From positions 1 to 23,839 of the forward strand of contig CAAGFN010000115.1 of assembly GCA_900769145.1 (NCBI GenBank): a stretch of 23,839 bases of DNA. Reading direction: 5' to 3'. A program made the translations under genes and the position numbers. The notes below the pieces were generated by a model, which made no database searches, had not been told where the DNA came from, and worked only from the letters and a program-made list of their open reading frames with translations. Of the stretch, positions 1 through 7,353 are shown piece by piece (position 1 is the first letter of the stretch; each line of letters begins with the position of its first letter). Source of the stretch: Rikenellaceae bacterium. Its GTDB lineage: Bacteria; Bacteroidota; Bacteroidia; Bacteroidales; UBA932.

Positions 1-15
1 GATGTTCTGTACGGA

Positions 16-46
16 TTGCGGATAGTCATGAGAATTACTAAATTTG
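16..46 (+). promoter_or_regulatory. Bacteroidota-type promoter
   Basis: TTG at 16-18 and TAAATTTG at 39-46 are separated by 20 bp, matching the Bacteroidota sigma pattern of a -33 TTG and a -7 TAnnTTTG. Transcription would begin near position 50 and leave a short leader before the ATG at 77. This supports the plus-strand gene over the 215-residue antisense frame on the other strand. Confidence 0.7.
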
Positions 47-76
47 CCGAAATGAATAAAGTACATTGAAAGAAAT

Positions 77-1036
77 ATGTGGAAAATCTGGAATCCGGCC
101 CTGAAATATGCGGGAATTATGCTGGTCACTGTCCTGACATTCAATTGCCAGGATTTGTATGCCCATTACATTACGACACTGCACGATGACACAATCTTCT
201 ACAGCGACGAGGCATGCACGAGGATTGCTGAAAAGGGAATAACTTACGGCAACTCTTTCTGGATTGACGATGTTCCTGACGGGGATGTCATCGGCTTTGA
301 ATTTGCCGGCAAGAAAGTGTATGTGCCGAGATCGGAGGTCAGAATCACATTGGAGGGTGCGGATGGATGCTATGACGAAGATCTGGACGAGGCAATTTCT
401 TCCAAGATTTTCTCCGGCTCCGCGCCGACCGGACTGAGAAAACTGCTCAAATGGCTGATAATCATCGGGACAGTTCTCCTTTTCTATGGCTATGCGATGA
501 GCATCCCGGTAAAGAAGACATTGAAAAAGCCCGTATGGAGGAAAATTCTCGTGGCTCTTGCCGGTCTCGACCTGTTTTATGTCCTGTTGCCCGGAGCATT
601 TTCGAATTTCGGTAGTTCGTCCATCTTCGACCTTGAATTGTTGGTCGCAGTACAGTGCGTCATTGTTTACCTGATGTTCAAGCACGACCGGAACAACCGC
701 AAAGCAGTCTTGCTCTTTATCGCGGTAATTCTCTTCGGAGCCGTGGTATGTATATCCACGGTTGGAATCAAAGGCATTTTCACCTCTTTAATCGGAGGCC
801 TTATCAATCTTGCCGTCGGGGTGGTCGTCCTGATAGCGCTCTATGGCATTTACAATGACGGATTCGACAGCAGCGGCTCTTCACCAGATTCTGACGATGA
901 TGAACCACGCAAGCGCAATACGACTGATGCATGCTGCTTCAACTGCGTCTTTATGTCGGACAGTTCGAACTTCTGCACCAAATTCAACAGCCCGACCTAC
1001 TTAACCAACCATTGCGGCTCGCATATCTGGGGATGA
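77..1036 (+). CDS. Unknown membrane protein with C-terminal four-cysteine motif
   Basis: I do not recognise a family for this 319-residue protein. The first 30 residues look like a signal peptide or a first membrane segment. Residues about 30-120 form a soluble, probably extracytoplasmic region. Hydrophobic stretches follow near residues 123-143, 156-175, 185-200, 210-228 and 236-256, so it is a polytopic inner-membrane protein. A Ser/Asp-rich linker leads to a final tail of about 35 residues with a CC-x2-C...C...C pattern (ACCFNC, FCTKF, HCGSH), which resembles a small metal-binding or redox module. The ATG at 77 lies just downstream of a good promoter. The next gene is convergent, so this one is probably monocistronic. 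Function unknown. Confidence 0.75.
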   Translation: MWKIWNPALKYAGIMLVTVLTFNCQDLYAHYITTLHDDTIFYSDEACTRIAEKGITYGNSFWIDDVPDGDVIGFEFAGKKVYVPRSEVRITLEGADGCYDEDLDEAISSKIFSGSAPTGLRKLLKWLIIIGTVLLFYGYAMSIPVKKTLKKPVWRKILVALAGLDLFYVLLPGAFSNFGSSSIFDLELLVAVQCVIVYLMFKHDRNNRKAVLLFIAVILFGAVVCISTVGIKGIFTSLIGGLINLAVGVVVLIALYGIYNDGFDSSGSSPDSDDDEPRKRNTTDACCFNCVFMSDSSNFCTKFNSPTYLTNHCGSHIWG

Positions 1037-1137
1037 TGCAGCCTTGAAAGAGCCCCTGACCCTGCACAAGTGCTGCTAGATGACAGATTCCGCCCCCCCC
1101 AACCCCTCTTCCAGTCTGATTTTGCTCCCCGGAATCC
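1037..1137. other. Convergent intergenic region with inverted repeat and C8 run
   Basis: This 101-bp gap lies between two convergent genes. It holds a perfect 7-bp inverted repeat (GATTCCG at 1086-1092, CGGAATC at 1130-1136, 37 nt apart) and a run of eight C at 1093-1100. I see no classical terminator with a T tract in either direction. Confidence 0.4.
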
Positions 1138-2976
1138 TCACACCAGATATCCCCGCTCTTTCATAAGCGACGCGAACTTGTTGAAGTCCGACTCGCGAAT
1201 CAGGATGCGGTAGCCCTCCGCGAGGATTATCAGCTTGCGGATATCAGGGTCGGAGGCCAGAAGACGGGCCAGATCCTTGTTCTCCGGGTCGAACTCCTGC
1301 AGGACGTACGTGCTGTTGCTGTCCTTCAGCGGCTTGCAACGCTGTTTCAGCGTCTGAAAGAAGTCCTGCCAGACGGCCGGCGGATCAGAACAGATGAAGT
1401 CATTGAAGAACTTTATCTTGCTTTCCACATCCTTGATATCCTTGCAGTTCCTCAGGAAACTTCCGCTGTCGATTACGAAGCGGTTCGCCCCGATCTGGGT
1501 CGAAATCTCGCTCAGCAGGCCGGTGTAAGGATTGTCCTCAATGGCGGACGTGATGATAAGCCTCTCAGTGTCAAGTATGAAATTGGCGGAGGAATCTATC
1601 TCCTGATGATTGTACGTCTTGTCAATGCCGAAGACAAATCTGCCAAGAGCAGTCATCTTTATGAAGAGAATCTCTTCGCAGGGGCTGTCAAGATTGCCCG
1701 AGCCCGGAAGATAGGCCAGATCCACTGTACCCAGGCAGTTCAATGCGTATGCGCAGGCCTTGAGCAGTTCCCGGTCCAGTTCTTCTCCCTGATTGTCAGG
1801 AGTAATCCTCTCCCCGGTAAGGGTATTGCAGAACTCCATTGACGACAATGAATCCACCCTTATCCGGTGTCCCACGTCCCACTCGTCGAACTTGCCCGAA
1901 TGGCTGAAGTCGCAGAGCTGGTCCAGCGACAGCCATTTATCCGGGGAAGAACCCAGGGCTGCGATTATCAGATCGGGCCAGCGCTGGGTGTGGACATATT
2001 TGATGGCAGCTGCCCGGAAACCCTTCGTGTGGGGCAGCAGGGCGGGGTACATCTCGACCAAAGAGGAATTGCGCATTTCCTCTACGGCTCTGGCTGCCAC
2101 TGCATCGGGTCCCGTACTCTCTTTCAATGCGCAGAGAGCCTCCTCCATATAGGCCAGGAAATACTGTCCCCCGCTTACGTTGAGAATAGCGTGGATTGAC
2201 TCCGGAATCAAGTCCGGTATGCAAGTCTTGCTGAGAACCTTCTTCGACGCCGCATAGCCAATCTTCATCTTGCTGGTCTTGATCAGCCCCTGGCGGTGCA
2301 TCCCTACAATGACGGGATAGGCTGTCAGGTAGTTCTGCTCACCCTTCACCACAATGCAGCCTTCCTCCGGAGAGTCGGCATACAACCTGTTCGTATCCGT
2401 CATTCCCGGAACCAGGGCCTCGCAATAAACTGCGAGTAGTCTCGTAGGAATGTAGATGTAGCCGTCGCTCTTATATGGTTCAAAATCTTGCACCGGACCA
2501 CTCCGGAAAGGAAAGATTCCGGCGAACTTGTCAATTTCGTATGACTCGTGATAAAAGTAATATCCTTTGCTTTTCTGCTTCTTGAAAAAATCTCCCGCAC
2601 CTATTTCAGCCAATGACTGGCAGCTTGCGCAACAGTTCCTCGCCATAAAAGTCAATGCCTTCCTGACATACTCAGGCATCAGTCCGAGCACTGTCTTGAG
2701 ATTCTCCGGACAGCAATGCACAAGAGCGCACATTTTGGACTTGTCCACCTTCCTGAACTTGGAGAAAGGCTGGTCAGGGATGAAATCGCAGGTGTCCGCC
2801 TTCTTGCCCTCGACTGTGATTTCAAGATCTTTCGGGAGAATTTTGAGCACGTTGGAGCAATATTGGCTGAATGACTCCGAACTGTAAGCGTGATAGAACC
2901 ATTTTTCAAGGTCGTCGAAAGCCTCCTTGTCAGGGATATGCAATGTCAATGTCTTTTTGCTGAACAGATTTGCCAT
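1138..2976 (-). CDS. Unknown 612-residue partner of the SNF2 helicase
   Basis: It starts 6 bp after the SNF2 stop codon on the same strand and is almost certainly co-transcribed and translationally coupled with it. I do not recognise it as a named protein. A Cys/His-rich cluster occurs early: C83, H87, C88, C89, then C115, C116 and C119. This could bind zinc or an iron-sulfur centre. The middle is mixed alpha/beta with no obvious enzyme motif. The C-terminal 60 residues (LARLLASDPDIRKLIILAEG, then a strand and a helix ending in ERGYLV) recall the end of the helicase-associated domain seen N-terminal to XPB-type helicases. That resemblance is from memory and weak. No signal peptide or membrane segment is present, so it should be cytoplasmic. 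By position it is an accessory factor for the helicase. Confidence 0.8.
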   Translation of the reverse strand: MANLFSKKTLTLHIPDKEAFDDLEKWFYHAYSSESFSQYCSNVLKILPKDLEITVEGKKADTCDFIPDQPFSKFRKVDKSKMCALVHCCPENLKTVLGLMPEYVRKALTFMARNCCASCQSLAEIGAGDFFKKQKSKGYYFYHESYEIDKFAGIFPFRSGPVQDFEPYKSDGYIYIPTRLLAVYCEALVPGMTDTNRLYADSPEEGCIVVKGEQNYLTAYPVIVGMHRQGLIKTSKMKIGYAASKKVLSKTCIPDLIPESIHAILNVSGGQYFLAYMEEALCALKESTGPDAVAARAVEEMRNSSLVEMYPALLPHTKGFRAAAIKYVHTQRWPDLIIAALGSSPDKWLSLDQLCDFSHSGKFDEWDVGHRIRVDSLSSMEFCNTLTGERITPDNQGEELDRELLKACAYALNCLGTVDLAYLPGSGNLDSPCEEILFIKMTALGRFVFGIDKTYNHQEIDSSANFILDTERLIITSAIEDNPYTGLLSEISTQIGANRFVIDSGSFLRNCKDIKDVESKIKFFNDFICSDPPAVWQDFFQTLKQRCKPLKDSNSTYVLQEFDPENKDLARLLASDPDIRKLIILAEGYRILIRESDFNKFASLMKERGYLV

Positions 2977-2982
2977 AGAAAG

Positions 2983-5829
2983 TTACCCAAGAATAAAGTC
3001 GATATCCTCCTCCGTCAGGGCCTTGGACGAGGTGGAGTCCGATGTTATCAATGCCTCTACAAGATCAGCCTTGCGCTGCTGCAAAAGTTGTATTTTCTCC
3101 TCGATAGTCCCTGTCGTGATAGTTGAGAATGAATGCACGGTGCATTTCTGCCCGATTCTGTGAAGCCTGCCGATGGCCTGCTCCTCCGCCGACTTGTTCC
3201 ACCATGGCTCCGCGATGAACACCGTGTCGGCAGCCGTAAGATTCAGCCCGACTCCGCCGGTCTTGAGGGTCATCAGGAGAACCTTGCATTGAGGATCCTC
3301 CTGGAAGCGTTCAGTGACACTTTTCCTGTCCCGGGTCGCGCCTGTCATTACCGCATAGTCTATACCTTCAGCATCCAGCTGTTCCCCGAGCAGTTCAATG
3401 CCGGCTATGAAGTTGAAAAACACCACCGTCTTGTGACCATTGCTGACAGCCTCCGAGACAGCCTCCGCAAGCACCGGAATCTTGGACGACTTTATGCTGC
3501 CGTCGCTCAGGCTCTCCGGGATTGACGCTATCCTGCGGAGTTCGCTCAGGGCCTGGAGCATCTCGAACTGTGCCTTTGCAATGCCTTCCTTGCGGATTGC
3601 CCCCTTCAGGGTCTCATAATAGAACCTCCTCCTGCGCTCGTAGAACTCTGCATGCTCCGGTTCCATCTCGATTTGCAGCGTCTGGTCGATCCGGTCCGGA
3701 AGATCCTTGAGGACATCCTTCTTCATTCTTCTCAAAAGGAACGGGAAAATCTTCCTCCTGAGCTGCTGTAGGGCCTCCTTGTCGCCCTCCCGCTGGATTG
3801 GAGAGGCATATTTCTCATTGAAATTCTCTTCAGAACCGAACATCTCCGGATTCAGGAAATGGAAGAGGGAATACAGCTCCCCGAGATTGTTCTCCACCGG
3901 GGTTCCGCTGAGGGCGAACCTGTGCTCGGCCTTGAGCAGAAGCACGGCCTGGGACATCCTTGCCGAACTGTTCTTGATGTTCTGGGACTCGTCCAGGATA
4001 ATGCACTCGAACTCCCTGGTCATCAAGTTTTCTATATCATTGCGGACTACGGCGTATGTAGTCAGGACAATGTCGTTGGTGCAGGCCTCATCCAGGTTCC
4101 TGCCGTTGCCGTAATAGAGTCCGACGGTGAGCGAAGGAGCGAATTTCGCCAATTCCGCCTTCCAGTTGAACAGAAGGCTCCTCGGCATCACAATCAATGT
4201 AGGAAGAATGCTGCCATCCTTTCCCGGGAGGCCACTTTTCTTCCCGCCGGAAGTTCGATGCGACAATATCATTGCAATGGTCTGGACCGTCTTGCCGAGA
4301 CCCATATCGTCTGCGAGACAGCCTCCCATCCCATTGTCATACAGATAATTGAGCCACTTGACGCCATATTCCTGGTAAGGCCTCAGCCTGGCGTTGAGAC
4401 CATTGGCGTCAGGGGAGTCCTGGGCGGGGAGTGCATTGAGCCCGTCGTAGAAATCCCTGCATCTCCGGAAAATGCCGGTGTCAGGCACGCTCTCCGTCAG
4501 GGAAATGATTTCAGGCAGGTCGAAGAAAGAGATCTCCTCCTTCCTGCCTCTTTTCCCTGAATTCAGAATCCTCTCCAGCCTCTTGACATAGGTCTCGTCA
4601 ATGATACCCTTGTCCCCGTTGCCGAGTTCAATGTACCTGTTCTTCCTGTATTGAGCGAGGAAGTCCTTGAGCGAGAATGTCTCATCTCCAATCTCAATGT
4701 CGGCATTGCTCTCAAGAAAATCAATGCCGGACGATGTCCTGATGCGGAATTTAGGGGAAACGGCCCTGACCTTGTAGCCCGCAAGCTTGTCCGAGCCGAG
4801 GACGGTGTACTCCTTCATCAGCCCGGCAAGATTCCGGAGAATGAAGTCTCCGGCGGTATCGGCAGGAATGACGAAGAAACCATCATCTGAATATATTTCC
4901 TTGGCCGCCTTCTTGTCTGGGGCGGAGGCTGCCACTATTTTTCTCATTCTCTCGAAATGCCCGTACAAATCCCCGTATTCTACTTTCCGGATGGATGCTA
5001 CTCCATCCTCCACGGATACGAGCCTTGTAGGTGAAAAGTCCTCCGTGAAGTCCAGCGAAATTCCCGGGATGGACTCTGTCATCCTGATATACAGGGACTT
5101 GTCCTCATCCACCTTCTCGAAGACCAACGTCGGCCCGGCCTTTACAGGTACCTCCTCGATTCTCGCCGGCACGCCGTTCAGCCTCAGGTTCACATTCTCG
5201 AAATTGGACATTATCACGGTAAGGTACTGCTCGACATCCCTGGTAGGGAACGAGTCCGTGAGCAGGCGGAGTTTGAGATACTCTTCTCCGACCGGCTCCG
5301 TTTCTACAATCAGGCCGTCTGCGACTGCGAAACTGTCCGTAATCATCCAGAACTCCCTGAAGACCCGGGGAAGGTCCTCCTTGCTCCGGCTCTCCTTCAG
5401 GCTGAGACAAAGATGAGGCACGGAGTTGCCCTCGCCGTCATCCGCTATGTCAATCGTGACGGTATATACGCCTTCTCCGCCGGTGAGCGGCCTCATTCCC
5501 GGACCTACCACATTCCTGCACCGGAGAATCTGGTAAATCAATTGAGGATGCTCGTCAATGTAGGTCAGGCCCTGACCGCCTCCCCAGGAAATGCGGAACG
5601 CCCCCGTATCCCTGATGGCATCCAATGAGCGGAGAAGCTGGAATGTCTCAGAATGGTATTGGCGATAATCCACATCCACCGGTCGGCCGTTCTTGTCCAC
5701 CACCGACAGGGCCGCCCTGCCGTCATTCGCATCGGAAATCCTGAAATAAATCTCGCGTACGCCGCCGTCCCGGCTACCCTTGTGGAGTCTTCCTCCCTTG
5801 ATTTTGAACTTGTCGAGAATGTTTTCCAC
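2983..5829 (-). CDS. SNF2-family DNA translocase/helicase
   Basis: This 948-residue protein is a Swi2/Snf2 superfamily 2 ATPase that would translocate on duplex DNA and remodel bound proteins. The motifs are complete. Motif I is LADDMGLGKT near residue 508. Motif II is DESQ near 614, in place of DEAH, as is usual in bacterial SNF2 proteins. Motif III is SGTPVENN near 641, and motif VI is AIGRLHRIGQ near 889. The first 480 residues are an accessory region, and residues about 390-440 resemble the bacterial SNF2-associated domain. There is no SWIM zinc motif. The start is GTG, giving TAGTG: the G of the upstream ManC-like stop codon is the first base of this start, so translation is coupled. The 612-residue unknown gene follows after 6 bp. 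Cellular role not determined; repair or transcription recycling are the known options for the family. Confidence 0.93.
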   Translation of the reverse strand: MENILDKFKIKGGRLHKGSRDGGVREIYFRISDANDGRAALSVVDKNGRPVDVDYRQYHSETFQLLRSLDAIRDTGAFRISWGGGQGLTYIDEHPQLIYQILRCRNVVGPGMRPLTGGEGVYTVTIDIADDGEGNSVPHLCLSLKESRSKEDLPRVFREFWMITDSFAVADGLIVETEPVGEEYLKLRLLTDSFPTRDVEQYLTVIMSNFENVNLRLNGVPARIEEVPVKAGPTLVFEKVDEDKSLYIRMTESIPGISLDFTEDFSPTRLVSVEDGVASIRKVEYGDLYGHFERMRKIVAASAPDKKAAKEIYSDDGFFVIPADTAGDFILRNLAGLMKEYTVLGSDKLAGYKVRAVSPKFRIRTSSGIDFLESNADIEIGDETFSLKDFLAQYRKNRYIELGNGDKGIIDETYVKRLERILNSGKRGRKEEISFFDLPEIISLTESVPDTGIFRRCRDFYDGLNALPAQDSPDANGLNARLRPYQEYGVKWLNYLYDNGMGGCLADDMGLGKTVQTIAMILSHRTSGGKKSGLPGKDGSILPTLIVMPRSLLFNWKAELAKFAPSLTVGLYYGNGRNLDEACTNDIVLTTYAVVRNDIENLMTREFECIILDESQNIKNSSARMSQAVLLLKAEHRFALSGTPVENNLGELYSLFHFLNPEMFGSEENFNEKYASPIQREGDKEALQQLRRKIFPFLLRRMKKDVLKDLPDRIDQTLQIEMEPEHAEFYERRRRFYYETLKGAIRKEGIAKAQFEMLQALSELRRIASIPESLSDGSIKSSKIPVLAEAVSEAVSNGHKTVVFFNFIAGIELLGEQLDAEGIDYAVMTGATRDRKSVTERFQEDPQCKVLLMTLKTGGVGLNLTAADTVFIAEPWWNKSAEEQAIGRLHRIGQKCTVHSFSTITTGTIEEKIQLLQQRKADLVEALITSDSTSSKALTEEDIDFILG

Positions 5830-6923
5830 TACCTGTATTCGTCAAAGCCCGGCATGCCGGTACCAGTAATCAACTCCTTGTATTGCTTGTCATCCCTCGG
5901 GCAGATGAGGAGCACGTCATCGGTGTCAATGACGATGCAGTCCTCCAGCCCCCTGATAGCCACCAGCTTGTCCTTGTTGGACGAGAGGATGATATTGCGC
6001 CTGTCCTTCTGGAGAATGCGGCTGCGGGTATTGGACAGATTGCCATCCTTGTCCTTGTCCGGCATATTGGAATAGAGGGCATCCCAGCTGTCGATGTCCG
6101 ACCATCCGAAACTGACCGGATAAACCCAGGCCCTGTCCGTCTTTTCCATTACGCCATAGTCAATCGAAATTTTCATGCAGTCCGAATAGGCCCTCTCGAT
6201 GAACACCTCCTCGGCCTTTGTCCCGAGCGCACCCTCCCAGCCGTCGAAAAGACGGGTGACTTCGGGCACATATTTTTCCATCTCCTCCTTGATGACGCTG
6301 GCCTGCCATACGAAAATGCCTGAGTTCCAGAAGAATTCGCCACTATTGAAAAACACTTCAGCTATCTCCTTGTCAGGCTTCTCGGTAAACGTCTTGACCT
6401 TCACCGGCTCATTCTTGCTGCAAGCCTCCCTTCCTCCCACTGCCTGGATGTATCCGAACTCCGTGTCCGGCCTCGAAGGCTTTACCCCGAGGGACATCAG
6501 GACCTGATTGGCAGAGGCGTAGTCCAATGCGTCAGACAATGCCTTCCTGAACATATCCTCATCCTTGATTATCAGGTCTGAAGGAGTGACGGCCATCACC
6601 GCGTCCGGGTTTCTCTTGAGGAGGGTGTAAGTCGAATATGCGATACAAGGCCCAGTACGGCGGGCGTATGGCTCCAGAAGGAGATTCTCCTCGCCCAGTT
6701 CAGGTATCTGCTTGAGAACCATGTCCTTGAACCTGGACAATGTGACCACGATGATGTTCTCCTGCGGCACGACACCCGTACATCTGTCGTAAGCCATTCT
6801 CACAAGGGATTTTCCGCTGCCGGAAATATTCAGGAAATGTCCGGGCATGTCTTCCCGGCTGATAGGCCAGAACCTGTTCAGATGACCTCCGGCCATTATT
6901 ATGCAATATTGGTTACTGTTCAT
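5829..6923 (-). CDS. ManC-like mannose-1-phosphate guanylyltransferase with degenerate active site
   Basis: The 364-residue fold is that of the single-domain GDP-mannose pyrophosphorylases, which make GDP-mannose from GTP and mannose-1-phosphate. Family landmarks include GPCIAYSTY, the FTEKPD region, FFWNSGIFVW and SFGWSDIDSWDAL. The nucleotide-binding signature departs from consensus. Residues 11-23 read AGGHLNRFWPISR, whereas the family has GGxGxRLWPLSR, so the second Gly is Leu15. Residues 27-31 are PGHFL instead of PKQFL, so the usual Lys is Gly28. The later PSDH motif is PSDL near residue 116. The reading frame is intact and otherwise well conserved, so this looks like altered function, not decay. 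The stop overlaps the SNF2 start by one base. The name may therefore not describe its real substrate. Confidence 0.8.
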   Translation of the reverse strand: MNSNQYCIIMAGGHLNRFWPISREDMPGHFLNISGSGKSLVRMAYDRCTGVVPQENIIVVTLSRFKDMVLKQIPELGEENLLLEPYARRTGPCIAYSTYTLLKRNPDAVMAVTPSDLIIKDEDMFRKALSDALDYASANQVLMSLGVKPSRPDTEFGYIQAVGGREACSKNEPVKVKTFTEKPDKEIAEVFFNSGEFFWNSGIFVWQASVIKEEMEKYVPEVTRLFDGWEGALGTKAEEVFIERAYSDCMKISIDYGVMEKTDRAWVYPVSFGWSDIDSWDALYSNMPDKDKDGNLSNTRSRILQKDRRNIILSSNKDKLVAIRGLEDCIVIDTDDVLLICPRDDKQYKELITGTGMPGFDEYR

Positions 6924-6972
6924 CAGCTATGTGTTGTTTCGGTTTTATATTACTTATCAAAGGCCAATGCCC

Positions 6973-7353
6973 TCATACATAAATCGGGACAAATGCTCCC
7001 GGAAAATAATTGAGCCTGACATCCCCTCCGTCAAAAGTCACCGCCGCAATGTCGAACCAGATTTCCAGATTGTCGGACAACTCATTGCCCTTCAATGTCA
7101 TAAACCGTCTCGCCGCCTTGACGATGTTCCTCTGCTTGGCCGGATTTACGGCCTCCTCCGGCTCTCCCTGCACAGGTGCTGTCCGGCTCTTCACCTCTAC
7201 AAAATGTATTCCGTCCCGGTCCAGGGAAATGATGTCTATTTCCTGCTTCCCGGCCCTCCAGTTCCTTTCCAATATCGTATGTCCCTTGGAAATCAGCCAT
7301 TTGCAAACCTCTTCCTCTCCTGCCTTTCCAAGCTTGCCTTTCCCGTTCATCAT
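6973..7353 (-). CDS. yraN: YraN family (UPF0102) nuclease-like protein
   Basis: This 126-residue protein has the YraN layout: an N-terminal helix with GKAGEEEVCKWL, then EID (E38, D40) and VEVKSR (E53, K55), which together make the PD-(D/E)XK nuclease-fold core. Family members are predicted structure-specific or recombination-related endonucleases; their role is poorly defined. The first ATG overlaps the mutS2 stop as ATGA, so translation is coupled; a second ATG follows immediately at 7350. YraN genes often sit beside rnhB, which is only three genes upstream here. About 50 bp separate it from the ManC-like gene. Confidence 0.93.
   Translation of the reverse strand: MMNGKGKLGKAGEEEVCKWLISKGHTILERNWRAGKQEIDIISLDRDGIHFVEVKSRTAPVQGEPEEAVNPAKQRNIVKAARRFMTLKGNELSDNLEIWFDIAAVTFDGGDVRLNYFPGAFVPIYV

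Noticed and set aside
38..685. A 215-codon open frame antisense to the first gene
   Set aside because: The plus-strand frame has a matching promoter, signal peptide and membrane helices; the antisense frame has none of these.
1083..1136. Inverted repeat with C8 run as a terminator or phase-variable switch
   Set aside because: The loop is 37 nt, no T tract follows, and the homopolymer lies outside any gene or recognised promoter.
1138..5829. SNF2 plus partner as a known defence system such as DISARM
   Set aside because: No methyltransferase, phospholipase, nuclease or other defence partner is adjacent, and the neighbours are housekeeping genes without mobile elements.
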